The notes under the pieces were generated by a model. That model saw only the letters and a program-made list of their open reading frames with translations, did no database searches and had not been told where the DNA came from. Made by a program: the position numbers and the translations under genes. Shown here piece after piece: positions 38,200 through 45,993 of a DNA stretch of 64,000 nt. Source of the stretch: Salinilacihabitans rarus (GTDB taxonomy: Archaea; Halobacteriota; Halobacteria; Halobacteriales; Natrialbaceae); assembly GCF_024296665.1 (NCBI RefSeq), contig NZ_CP100762.1, forward strand, positions 2,666,001 through 2,730,000, read 5' to 3'. The stretch's first letter is position 1. Each line of letters opens with the position of its first letter.

Positions 38200-40062
38200 A
38201 TGAACGTCGTGCCGGACACGAGCGTGGTCATCGACGGCCGCGTCTCCGCGGCGATCGATGACGGGCAGTACGAGGGAGCGACGGTGTCGGTCCCCGAGGC
38301 GGTCGTCGCCGAACTCGAGGCACAGGCCAACGACGGCATCGACACCGGCTGGGAGGGTCTCGAGGAACTCCAGCGGCTGGCCGACCTCGCCGAGGAGGGG
38401 GTCGTCGAACTGGAGTACGTCGGTTCCCGCCCGAGCGCCATCGAGCGCGGGCACGCCTCCGAGGGCGAGGTGGACGCGCTCATCCGCGACCTCGCCGAGG
38501 ACCTCGACGCCACCTTCGTCACCAGCGACGTCGTTCAGGCGGAGGTCGCGAGAGCCAAGGGGCTCGACGTGGACTACATCTCGCCCGAACGCCGCCGGGT
38601 GGGCGAACTCGCGATCGAGGACTTCTTCGACGACGAGACGATGAGCGTCCACCTCAAGACCGACGCGGTGCCGATGGCCAAACGCGGCGCGCTGGGCGCG
38701 ATGCGCTACGAACCGATCGACGACGAGCCGATGGCCGAGGCGACCGTCGACGAGTACGCCCGCGAAATCGTCGACGGCGCCCGGGAGGCCTCCGGCGGCT
38801 TCATCGAACTCTCGGAGCCGGGGATGAAGATCGTCCAGTTTCGCGACTACCGGATCGCCATCGCCCGGCCGCCCTTCTCCGACGGCATCGAGATCACCGC
38901 CGTCAGGCCGATCGCCCAGACCGACATCGAGGACTACGACCACGCCGACGAGTTGAAAGAGCGCCTGCTGGAGCGCCAGCGCGGCGTCCTCATTTCGGGC
39001 TCCCCGGGGGCCGGGAAGTCGACGTTCGCCCAGTCGGTCGCCCGCTACCTCTCCGAACACGACTACGCCGTCAAGACGATGGAGAAACCCCGCGACCTGC
39101 AGGTCGGCCCGGAGATCACCCAGTACACCGAACTCGGCGGCCGGATGGAGAAGACCGCCGACGCCCTGCTGATGGTCCGGCCGGACTACACCATCTACGA
39201 CGAGGTCCGCAAGACCGACGACTTCGAGGTGTTCGCGGACATGCGACTGGCGGGCGTCGGCATGATCGGCGTCGTCCACGCCACCCGGCCGATCGACGCC
39301 CTCCAGCGGCTGGTCGGTCGCGTCGAACTCGGGATGATCCCCCAGGTGGTAGACACCGTCGTCTTCATCGAGGCCGGCGAGGTCGACACCGTCTACGACG
39401 TACACACCGAAGTCAAGGTGCCCGCGGGGCTCACCGAGGAGGACCTCGCTCGCCCGGTCATCCTCGTCACCGACTTCGAGACCGGCGAACCGGCCTACGA
39501 GATCTACACGTTCAACCGGCAGGTCGTCACCGTCCCGCTGACCGACGAGGACGGCGAGCGCGAGTCCGGCGTCGACCGCATCGCGAAAGGCGAGATCGAA
39601 CGCGAGATCCGCTCGATCGCCCGCGGCTACGTCGACGTCCACCTGAAGGGCAAAGACCGCGCGGTCGTCTACGTCGAGGAGGACGACATCTCGAGCGTCA
39701 TCGGCAAGGGCGGCGGCCGCATCCAGGACGTCGAGAACCGCCTCGGCATCGACATCGACGTCCGCACCCACGACGAGAACCCCCACTACGGGACCGGCGG
39801 CGGTTCGAACGCCGGCGGCGCGAGCGCGAGCGCCGGCGGGTCGGGCCAGATGGTCACCCCGGAGATCACCTCCCGGCACATCGTCATCCCGGTCGACGGC
39901 CACCACGGCGAGACCGTCGAGGTGCAGGCCGGCGACGACTACCTCTTCACGGCGACGGTGAGCCGCGGCGGGGAGATCCAGGTGTCGCGTGGCAGCGCGA
40001 TCGCCGACGAGCTAGAGCAGGCGATCGACCGCAAACAGCCGATCACGGTCGTCTCGTCCTGA
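38200..40062 (+). CDS. PIN-domain, PilT-like ATPase and KH-domain protein
   Basis: This 620-residue protein is conserved in archaea. Residues 1-130 are a PIN ribonuclease domain with acidic active-site residues (VPDTSVVIDGRVS, EAVVAELEAQA, SEGEVDALIRDLAEDLDATF). Residues about 200-440 are a secretion-type ATPase with Walker A ISGSPGAGKSTFAQSVARYL near 267 and the Walker B-like segment YTIYDEVRKTDDFEVF. Residues about 490-540 are a KH RNA-binding domain with the GKGGGRIQDVE loop. The arrangement suggests an ATP-driven RNase or RNA remodeller, but the substrate is unknown. A Gly/Ser-rich linker (NAGGASASAGGSG) separates the KH part from a C-terminal domain. Confidence 0.92.
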   Translation: MNVVPDTSVVIDGRVSAAIDDGQYEGATVSVPEAVVAELEAQANDGIDTGWEGLEELQRLADLAEEGVVELEYVGSRPSAIERGHASEGEVDALIRDLAEDLDATFVTSDVVQAEVARAKGLDVDYISPERRRVGELAIEDFFDDETMSVHLKTDAVPMAKRGALGAMRYEPIDDEPMAEATVDEYAREIVDGAREASGGFIELSEPGMKIVQFRDYRIAIARPPFSDGIEITAVRPIAQTDIEDYDHADELKERLLERQRGVLISGSPGAGKSTFAQSVARYLSEHDYAVKTMEKPRDLQVGPEITQYTELGGRMEKTADALLMVRPDYTIYDEVRKTDDFEVFADMRLAGVGMIGVVHATRPIDALQRLVGRVELGMIPQVVDTVVFIEAGEVDTVYDVHTEVKVPAGLTEEDLARPVILVTDFETGEPAYEIYTFNRQVVTVPLTDEDGERESGVDRIAKGEIEREIRSIARGYVDVHLKGKDRAVVYVEEDDISSVIGKGGGRIQDVENRLGIDIDVRTHDENPHYGTGGGSNAGGASASAGGSGQMVTPEITSRHIVIPVDGHHGETVEVQAGDDYLFTATVSRGGEIQVSRGSAIADELEQAIDRKQPITVVSS

Positions 40063-40074
40063 GCGGCCGCTCGC

Positions 40075-40467
40075 TCACTCCTCGCGGTAGAGTTCGGGGT
40101 TTCGCCACCAGAACAGCCCCCAGCCGAGCGTGAAGCCGACGATCATCGCGACGACGTCCCGGAGCAACTGGTTCAGGCCGGTGTCGAGGACGAGCGCGAG
40201 CGCGATCCCCGCGCCGAGCGCGGAGGCGACCACGACGAACAGCGCGTCGCCGACGATCCGTGCCCGCGAGTGCTCCCAGTAGGAGCGTCGATCCTCGTCG
40301 TACCAGACGCCGACGTAGACCAGCACCGGCGACATGAACGCGATCGTCGTCACGACCCGCCACTCCAGAGCGACGTCGAGAAGCCAGTTGATCGTCGACG
40401 ACGCCGCCGCCGCGACGAGCAACCCGAGAAGTAGCCACGCCCAGCGTGGCAACGACTCCCTGTCCAT
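40075..40467 (-). CDS. Conserved haloarchaeal membrane protein
   Basis: This 130-residue protein starts MDRESLPRWAWLLLGLLVAA and has four hydrophobic segments. The segments include SPVLVYVGVWYDED, IVGDALFVVVASALGAGIALALVL and VVAMIVGFTLGWGLFWWRNPEL. It is a typical small multi-span protein of haloarchaea with no functional motif. It converges on the PIN-ATPase gene and is followed upstream by the winged-helix gene on the same strand. Confidence 0.7.
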   Translation of the reverse strand: MDRESLPRWAWLLLGLLVAAAASSTINWLLDVALEWRVVTTIAFMSPVLVYVGVWYDEDRRSYWEHSRARIVGDALFVVVASALGAGIALALVLDTGLNQLLRDVVAMIVGFTLGWGLFWWRNPELYREE

Positions 40468-40512
40468 GCGTCCAACTCGTTCGCGCCGGGAAAATAGCTT
40501 ACCCCGGAGCCG

Positions 40513-40809
40513 TCACTCGGCGCAACAGGCGTCCTTGTTCGCGCCGGACTCCTCGACGCCGCTGCCGTCGGCCGCGACCGGGTCGTCGATTCGGTAGAGA
40601 CTCTGCCGGGCGTCCGCGAAGTAGATGTTCTCGTCGACGACGCCGATCTCACCGAGGCGTTCGAGCGCGTATCGAACCGTCCGCGCCGACAGCATCGACT
40701 CCTCGACGATCTGCTTCTGGGTCAGCGGACCGTCGTACTCGAGTACCTTGAACACCAGTTTCGCACTCGGCGGCAGATCCGATATCTCCTCTCCGTCGGT
40801 CTCTTCCAT
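40513..40809 (-). CDS. Winged-helix MarR/TrmB-type regulator
   Basis: This 98-residue protein has one winged-helix domain (DLPPSAKLVFKVLEYDG, QIVEESMLSARTVRYALERL, then a wing with DENIYFADARQSLYRID). It ends in an extended tail with GANKDACCAE; the adjacent cysteines could sense redox state or bind metal. A TATA element TTTTATAC on the minus strand (40833-40840) lies about 24 bases before the start, so the message is leaderless. Neighbouring DUF5305 and surface genes lie upstream on the same strand. Its plan matches the provirus regulator at 6318-6599. Confidence 0.85.
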   Translation of the reverse strand: MEETDGEEISDLPPSAKLVFKVLEYDGPLTQKQIVEESMLSARTVRYALERLGEIGVVDENIYFADARQSLYRIDDPVAADGSGVEESGANKDACCAE

Positions 40810-40832
40810 GTTACGATTCGAAACCTGCAGCA

Positions 40833-40840
40833 GTATAAAA
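40833..40840 (-). promoter_or_regulatory. TATA box of the winged-helix regulator gene
   Basis: TTTTATAC on the minus strand is centred about 27 bases before the ATG at 40809, so transcription should start at or next to the start codon. TTCGAA (40817-40822), a perfect 6-base palindrome, lies between the two and could be part of an autoregulatory site. Confidence 0.55.
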
Positions 40841-40930
40841 GTTGAGCCTTACTGGGATGGCCCGCCCCGACGCGGATCGGCCGGCGGCGCCGCCGGCCGA
40901 ACGCGGCTCTTACCGGGCGTGAACGACGGA

Positions 40931-42049
40931 TTACCGGTCCGGACAGCCGAGGTCGTCGTCGGGCCGGCCGTCGGGGGACGCCGGCGTCCCCTCCGGCGGG
41001 CGGTCGTCGTCTTCGGGCGGTTTCGCCTCGGTGTTCGTCTCCGGCCACGCGGTCTCCTTCCAGTTGCCCCGCTCTGCGTAGTAGTAGACGACGTCGTCGC
41101 TGACGACGGCGAACAGGTCCCGCTGGCGGTCGTGGACGACGCGCTCGCCGGTGTCGATGGCGACGTCGACGACGTCCTCTAAGGTGTCGAGGGCGACGTG
41201 GTGGTCGCCGATCCGCATCGGGATCGTCCCCCGGGAGATCCACTCGGCGTACCGGCGCTCGTGGACCGCCCGGCGGGCGGCCTCGGGGTCGGCCGGCGAC
41301 CGGCGCGCGACGAACGCGGCGCCGGCCAGCGAGACCGCCGCCAGCGCCGCCAGCCCGCCGACGCGCAACGGACTCGGCGTCTCGGTCACCTCGACCTCGA
41401 CCGTCTCGGGGTGGTCCTCGTCGTCCGCGAGCGACTCCTCGAGCCAGTAGGCGTCGGCGCCCACCCGCAACGGGCTGGTGGCCGTCAACGCGCCCTCGTT
41501 CGCCCCGGTGTCGTACGCGACGCGCAGCGCCAGCGAGACTTCGACCGTGCCGACCCCGCGAAGTTCGGACTCGACCTCGCGGGTCCGGTCGACGACCTCG
41601 CGGACGTCGAGGGCCGCCTCGGAGCGCGCGAGGCCGTCCTCGACGGGGGCCTCCTCCCGGAGGACGACGTCGCGGTCCTCCCAGAACGTCTCGCCGTCGC
41701 GGACCGCCTCGTACCGGACCGCCAGTTCGTGGGTGACCGCGGCGTCGTCGCTCGGGACCGCCGTCTCCGGCGTCAGCGTCAGCGTCGGCGTGGCGTTCGT
41801 CAGGTAGACCGAACTCTCCTCGAGGCTCTCCCCCGCCTCCCAGAGGCCGTCCTCGACGACGACGGCGCTCGTGTGGACCTCCGTCTCGACGGTTTCCGCG
41901 GTCCGCTCCTGGGTCGCGGTCGTCGTCTCCGGCGTGGCGACCACCCACCCCGCCGACGCCGCCGAGACCAGCCCCACCAGCGCCAGCGCGACGACGAGCG
42001 TCCGGCCGCGCTCCGCGATCAGCAATTCGAGGCGCGGACTGTCGATCAC
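40931..42049 (-). CDS. DUF5305 membrane protein of the surface-protein locus
   Basis: This 372-residue protein has an N-terminal membrane segment (TLVVALALVGLVSAASAGWVV), a large extracytoplasmic beta-rich part (residues about 45-235) and a second span (RVGGLAALAAVSLAGAAFVA). The cytoplasmic tail contains RRYAEWISRGTIP and a stretch with DVVYYYAERGNWKE, and ends in an acidic, Pro-rich tail. This is the plan of DUF5305, a haloarchaeal family often next to SipW-like signal peptidases. It may anchor, fold or regulate secreted fibre subunits. The start is GTG at 42049, overlapping a short upstream frame as GTGA. It is the last gene of the leftward arm. Confidence 0.75.
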   Translation of the reverse strand: MIDSPRLELLIAERGRTLVVALALVGLVSAASAGWVVATPETTTATQERTAETVETEVHTSAVVVEDGLWEAGESLEESSVYLTNATPTLTLTPETAVPSDDAAVTHELAVRYEAVRDGETFWEDRDVVLREEAPVEDGLARSEAALDVREVVDRTREVESELRGVGTVEVSLALRVAYDTGANEGALTATSPLRVGADAYWLEESLADDEDHPETVEVEVTETPSPLRVGGLAALAAVSLAGAAFVARRSPADPEAARRAVHERRYAEWISRGTIPMRIGDHHVALDTLEDVVDVAIDTGERVVHDRQRDLFAVVSDDVVYYYAERGNWKETAWPETNTEAKPPEDDDRPPEGTPASPDGRPDDDLGCPDR

Positions 42050-42162
42050 GGTCGGCTCACCCCCGACGATCGCCGCCGGTCGCCGGGTCCGTCGACGCCC
42101 GCGACCGTGCGGCCGACCCGCGTCCGATCCCCTCGGTCGGCTCGGTCGATCGAACCACTCAC
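42046..42162 (-). CDS. Possible short leader peptide before the DUF5305 gene
   Basis: This frame of 38 codons starts with GTG at 42162, is rich in Arg, Asp and Gly (SIDRADRGDRTRVGRTVAGV) and ends with a TGA that overlaps the DUF5305 start codon (GTGA). That geometry is typical of coupled genes in this window. It may instead be an untranslated leader: ACCCGT-(7 bases)-ACGGGT at 42168-42186 and a GTTATACC TATA-like element next to it suggest a separate promoter here. There is no domain. Confidence 0.25.
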   Translation of the reverse strand: MSGSIDRADRGDRTRVGRTVAGVDGPGDRRRSSGVSRP

Positions 42163-42214
42163 AGTACCACCCGTACCGGCCACGGGTATAACGATACTGG
42201 CCGACGCGGGGCGG

Positions 42215-43378
42215 CTACCGCCGGTTACGGAGCTTTCGCGCGATCCGGATCGAGAGGGGAACGTCCCCGCCGGGACGCCGGACGCGGAGGTCGCTGCTCC
42301 CGAAGAGGGCGACGACGACCGCCGCCGCGACGCCGACGATCACCGCGTCGACCGCCGCGATCGCGACGAACGGGTGGATCGCGTGGAGGCAGGCCAGAAG
42401 CCACGCCGGGAGCACCGCGAGGTAGCGGTACTCGCCGACGTGGCGGACGTACTCGCCGGGTTCCGCCGGCGCCGCGAGCGTAACGGTCGCCGCCGCCTCG
42501 TCGCGGATTCCCACGCGGAGCACCTCTGGCTCGACCGCGACGCCGTCGCTCTCGGGTTCGAGGACGGTCACGACCGGGAGGTAGCCGGCGTTGTCGATCG
42601 TCCGCGACAGTTCGCCCGTCTCCCCCGGGGGGACCACCTGCGGGTCGTCGGTCGGTTCCCCGGCGCCCACCAGCCCGTACTCGGTCGTCCCCGACGGCAC
42701 GACCATCGCCGCCGTCGCGAACGTGACGAGCACGACGAGCACGAGCGCGAGCGTCGTCCGGAAGGCGAGGACGTTCTCGCGGCCCCGCGTCCGTCTCGTC
42801 TCGCGGCGGGCACCCGAGTCGAACAGCAACCCGAGGCCCAGCAGCGCGACGCCGAGGCCGATCAGCACCGCGCCGGCGTCGTCGCCCTCGAACGCCGCGG
42901 TCACCCCGACCGGGGCCGCGAGGGCGTCGGCCGCCGCTTCGAGCCCCTCGTGGGCCGCCATCACGGCCGTCCCGAGGTGCGGGATCGTCACTACCTCGCC
43001 GTTCGCTTGCAGGGCGACGGCGACGATCTGCCCCTCCGCGACGGCCGCCTCGCCGCCGTCCTGATCGGTGACGGGGTTCGCGTCGCCTTTCGTGACGTAG
43101 CCGCCGTCGGTCTCGCCGACGACGCGGTGGGTGGTCAGCCCGCCGTCGTGTAACGTCGCCGCGTCGAAGACGACCACGTCGCCCCCCTCGACCGGGCCGG
43201 CCAGCGCGCTCGGGACCGCGACGAAGCCGTCGCCGGCGTTCATCGCCGGCGCCATGCTCCCCGTCGCGACGTAGCCGAGCAGGATCGGCTGGCCCAGCAG
43301 TTGTCCGAGCACGAGCGAGAGGGCCACCAGCGCGAGGAGTGCGGTCGCGGCCCGCGAGAGGGCGGTGCGAGCGGTCAT
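42215..43378 (-). CDS. SipW-like type I signal peptidase
   Basis: This 387-residue membrane protease of the archaeal/ER type uses Ser and His instead of Ser and Lys. The catalytic Ser41 lies in VATGSMAPAM after an N-terminal span, His84 in LTTHRVVGE, and Asp99/Asp105 in TKGDANPVTDQD. After the protease part come several spans (VLIGLGVALLGLGLLF, LALVLVVLVTFATAAMVV and, near the C-terminus, ACLHAIHPFVAIAAVDAVIV), with a beta-rich region between them. Such peptidases with extra C-terminal domains often sit beside TasA/DUF1102 fibre genes and process them. It lies 45 bases after the CARDB gene. Confidence 0.88.
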   Translation of the reverse strand: MTARTALSRAATALLALVALSLVLGQLLGQPILLGYVATGSMAPAMNAGDGFVAVPSALAGPVEGGDVVVFDAATLHDGGLTTHRVVGETDGGYVTKGDANPVTDQDGGEAAVAEGQIVAVALQANGEVVTIPHLGTAVMAAHEGLEAAADALAAPVGVTAAFEGDDAGAVLIGLGVALLGLGLLFDSGARRETRRTRGRENVLAFRTTLALVLVVLVTFATAAMVVPSGTTEYGLVGAGEPTDDPQVVPPGETGELSRTIDNAGYLPVVTVLEPESDGVAVEPEVLRVGIRDEAAATVTLAAPAEPGEYVRHVGEYRYLAVLPAWLLACLHAIHPFVAIAAVDAVIVGVAAAVVVALFGSSDLRVRRPGGDVPLSIRIARKLRNRR

Positions 43379-43423
43379 CGCGTCGACCCCGGTGCGATCG
43401 TCGCAGCGTTCGGCCGCGTATCG

Positions 43424-44560
43424 TTACGCACGGCGCCGCGTCACCCCCAGCAGGAGGAACACCCCGACGGCGGCCGGGGGCAGGACCGCGGCGCCCGCGC
43501 TCGGCGGCAACTCGCGGACGCCCGTCGGGACCGCGCTCCGGTCCCCGACCGTCACCGACCCCGCGGGGTCGCCGTCGACGGCCACCTCGTACGTCCCGGG
43601 GTCGTCGAGACGCCGCTCGAACGCCACCCGGGTCTCCTCGCCGGGATCGAGTTCGATCCGCTCCGTCTCGACGACGACGGTACCGACGGCGAACTCGACG
43701 TCGGTCTCGCCCGTCGCGTTGCCGACGTTCCCGACCGTCGCCTCCGCCCGGACGGGTTCGCCCGGTTCGATCCGCGCCGATTCGAGGCCGACGTCCCGCA
43801 CCTCGAACGCGGGCGCGGGTTCGCCCGACGGCCGGACGATCACCGTCTGGGTCGCGCCCGTCGATCCGATCTTCACCTTCCCCACCTCGTCTACCGTGCG
43901 CTCGAACGTGACCGTCCGCGTCCCGCCGGCCCCGACGACGACCCGCTCGGTGTCGACGACGAGTCCGTCGACGACGAGTTCGGCGGTCGTGCTCCCGTCC
44001 CCGTCGCCGCGATTCTCGTAGGTCTGGGTGACGGTGACGGCGTCGCCCACGGGGAGTTCGGTCGGGGAAACGGTGGTGTCGACGTGGTGGATGTCGGGGT
44101 CGCCGACGGCGTCCCCGTCTCCCGCCACGGCGACGACGGTGAACGTCTCGGTTCCCCCGGTTGCGACGTGGGTGTCGATCGAGACGCCGACGGAGACGGT
44201 TTCGCCGGCGGCGAGTTCGACGGGATTCGAGTCGTTGATCTCGTCGGTCGGGTCGCCGTCGGCGTAGAACGTGACGCCGTCGACCTCCGCCTCGATCCAC
44301 GCGGACCTCGACTCGTCGGTCGTGATCGTGAACACGTCGTCGAACTCGGAGTTTGCTCGGTCGTTTACCCGATCGAACTGCAACTCGATTTCGCCGTCCG
44401 AGACGGCGACGAACTCGCCGTTCGGCCCGCTGTGGGGGGCTATACCGACGCCGGCGGTCGGTTCGTCGACCGGCGTCGCTCCGGTGGGAACCGCGAGACC
44501 GACGGCGAGTGCTCCCGCCAGCAGAACGAACGCGACGATGGAGATTGCGGCCCGGGGCAT
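43424..44560 (-). CDS. Secreted CARDB/DUF1102-like surface protein with C-terminal anchor
   Basis: This 378-residue protein has an N-terminal signal segment (AAISIVAFVLLAGALAVGLA). The first domain includes GVGIAPHSGPNGEFVAV and ANSEFDDVFTITTDES, as in DUF1102/TasA-like proteins. Two CARDB-type beta-sandwich repeats follow (TVTQTYENRGDGDGSTTAEL near 180 and RAEATVGNVGNATGETDV near 280). It ends with a Pro-rich stalk and a C-terminal hydrophobic anchor (AAVLPPAAVGVFLLLGV) plus RRR. It is probably an accessory surface protein, for example a base or adaptor for a TasA-like fibre. It lies between the DUF1102 and signal-peptidase genes. Confidence 0.78.
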   Translation of the reverse strand: MPRAAISIVAFVLLAGALAVGLAVPTGATPVDEPTAGVGIAPHSGPNGEFVAVSDGEIELQFDRVNDRANSEFDDVFTITTDESRSAWIEAEVDGVTFYADGDPTDEINDSNPVELAAGETVSVGVSIDTHVATGGTETFTVVAVAGDGDAVGDPDIHHVDTTVSPTELPVGDAVTVTQTYENRGDGDGSTTAELVVDGLVVDTERVVVGAGGTRTVTFERTVDEVGKVKIGSTGATQTVIVRPSGEPAPAFEVRDVGLESARIEPGEPVRAEATVGNVGNATGETDVEFAVGTVVVETERIELDPGEETRVAFERRLDDPGTYEVAVDGDPAGSVTVGDRSAVPTGVRELPPSAGAAVLPPAAVGVFLLLGVTRRRA

Positions 44561-44608
44561 GCGTCTGGACGGAACTCGCGTGTCTGGCGCGACTCGAATA
44601 GACGGGGG

Positions 44609-45178
44609 TCAGTTCGCTATCAGCGTGAGCGTCCCCCCGTCTTTGTCGGCCTCACCGGCGGAGTCGGTCGTTCTCCTCCCGGTTCGGACGGTCGCGTTCA
44701 CGTCGACGGTGGCGCCGTCGGACAGCGTGTACTGGTCGCCGCTCCCGTCGTCGTCGGCCAGGGACAGTTGGACCTCCGAACGGACGTTCCCGCTGCCGTC
44801 CGTTTCGACGACGACGGTCGTCGTGGCAGTTTGGTCGCCGCTCCCGTCGTCGAACCCGACGGTTATCGGACTTCCGTCGGCAGTATTGTTCGCAAGCGTC
44901 AGGATCCCGTCGACTACGGTCTCTGCGTCGTCGTTGAATCCATCGCCGGTGCTCGAATCCCCGAGGTCGATTTCGGCCGCGTCCCCCGAGTCGGAGCCAT
45001 CGGCCGCGTACGGGCCGTTCACGCTGATGCCGAGGTAGGCGCTCCGGTCGCCGACGGTCTCGACGGTTACGGTCCGATCCGCCTGCACCCGACTGAACGC
45101 GCCCGATCCCAGCACCGCGCCGCCGCCGGCGACGATCGTTCCCAGTCCGAGCAACACGTTGCGTCTGTTCATTCTCAT
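44609..45178 (-). CDS. DUF1102/TasA-like secreted protein, first gene of leftward arm
   Basis: This 189-residue protein has a SipW-type signal: basic NRRN, then a hydrophobic run (VLLGLGTIVAGGGAVLGSGAFS), with cleavage expected near SGAFS. The mature part begins VQADRTVTVETVGDRSAYLGI, a typical DUF1102 start, and continues as an Asp/Gly/Thr-rich beta-sandwich ending GGTLTLIAN. In Bacillus, TasA and camelysin with the same signal type form amyloid-like or donor-strand biofilm fibres, and archaeal bundling pili are built from homologous subunits. A second paralogue lies across the divergent promoter at 45994-46818. Confidence 0.8.
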   Translation of the reverse strand: MRMNRRNVLLGLGTIVAGGGAVLGSGAFSRVQADRTVTVETVGDRSAYLGISVNGPYAADGSDSGDAAEIDLGDSSTGDGFNDDAETVVDGILTLANNTADGSPITVGFDDGSGDQTATTTVVVETDGSGNVRSEVQLSLADDDGSGDQYTLSDGATVDVNATVRTGRRTTDSAGEADKDGGTLTLIAN

Positions 45179-45410
45179 CGTGTATCACCGATCGATCCGT
45201 CCGCCGGCCGTAGGCGTCGATTACGGCCAGCGGACGGCTCCTGTGCCATTCCTGCCGCCCACCCCCTTTGTATTGAGTAGCTGGAACGTCCGAAGGGTCG
45301 GCCGTACCGCCGTTCAAGCCTCGTCTGAACCGCGTCCGGCGAGCCGATCGCCCCTCCCGGCCGCAGAACCGCGCCTGAGCCACTCTACCGCCCGCTGGCG
45401 GCAACAAGCG

Positions 45411-45452
45411 TTATATGTCAGGCGAACGTTCAGTAACGAACGACGGACGTTC
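45411..45452 (+). promoter_or_regulatory. Divergent-arm promoter and candidate operator
   Basis: TTATAT (45411-45416) is a TATA box about 40 bases before the ATG at 45455. Between the two lie a perfect palindrome GAACGTTC (45424-45431), an overlapping CGTT-CAGT-AACG repeat (45427-45438) and a near copy GGACGTTC (45445-45452). Their position around the start site suggests binding of a repressor, possibly the winged-helix product of the next gene. The rest of the 276-base intergenic gap (45179-45454) shows no further feature that I can support. Confidence 0.45.
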
Positions 45453-45454
45453 TG

Positions 45455-45991
45455 ATGGGGACCAAAAGCGAGGGACGTACGGACCGAGGGAAGGTCTTCG
45501 ACCTGCTCAGTAACCACCGGCGACGGTACGTGATCCACTACTGCAAACGCGAGGACGACCCGGTCGAACTCGGGGACCTCGCCGAGCACGTCGCGGCGTG
45601 GGAACTGGACAAGACGGTCGAGGAACTCACGTCGGCGGAGCGAAAGCGCGTCTACACGGCCCTCCAGCAGACCCACCTCCCGACGCTCGAACGCGCGGAG
45701 ATGATCGAGTTCGACGACCGGACGATCGAACTGACCGAGAACGCCGAACACCTCGACGTGTACCTCGACGTCGTCCCCGACGACTCGATCCCGTGGGGGG
45801 TGTACTACCTCGGGCTGTCGACGGTCGCGGTTGCGGTGCTGGCGGGGCTGTGGCTCGGGTGGCTCCCGACGGAGACGGTCCCGACGCTCGGCTGGGCGAC
45901 CGCCGTCGTCGCGCTGTTCGCGAGTTCGGCCGTCGTCCACGTGGTCCAGAACCGACGGATGCGCCTCGGCGAGGTGGAGCGACCGCCGTAA
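45455..45991 (+). CDS. Membrane-anchored winged-helix protein (DUF7344 type)
   Basis: This 178-residue protein has an N-terminal winged helix (VFDLLSNHRRRYVIHYCKRED, then LTSAERKRVYTALQQTHLPT and MIEFDDRTIELTENA) of the haloarchaeal DUF7344 kind. Two membrane spans follow (GVYYLGLSTVAVAVLAGLWLG and LGWATAVVALFASSAVVHVV). It can bind DNA near the membrane, so it is a plausible sensor-regulator of the surface-protein locus on either side. It is transcribed rightward and followed after two bases by the second TasA-like gene, in one unit. Confidence 0.8.
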   Translation: MGTKSEGRTDRGKVFDLLSNHRRRYVIHYCKREDDPVELGDLAEHVAAWELDKTVEELTSAERKRVYTALQQTHLPTLERAEMIEFDDRTIELTENAEHLDVYLDVVPDDSIPWGVYYLGLSTVAVAVLAGLWLGWLPTETVPTLGWATAVVALFASSAVVHVVQNRRMRLGEVERPP

Positions 45992-45993
45992 TC

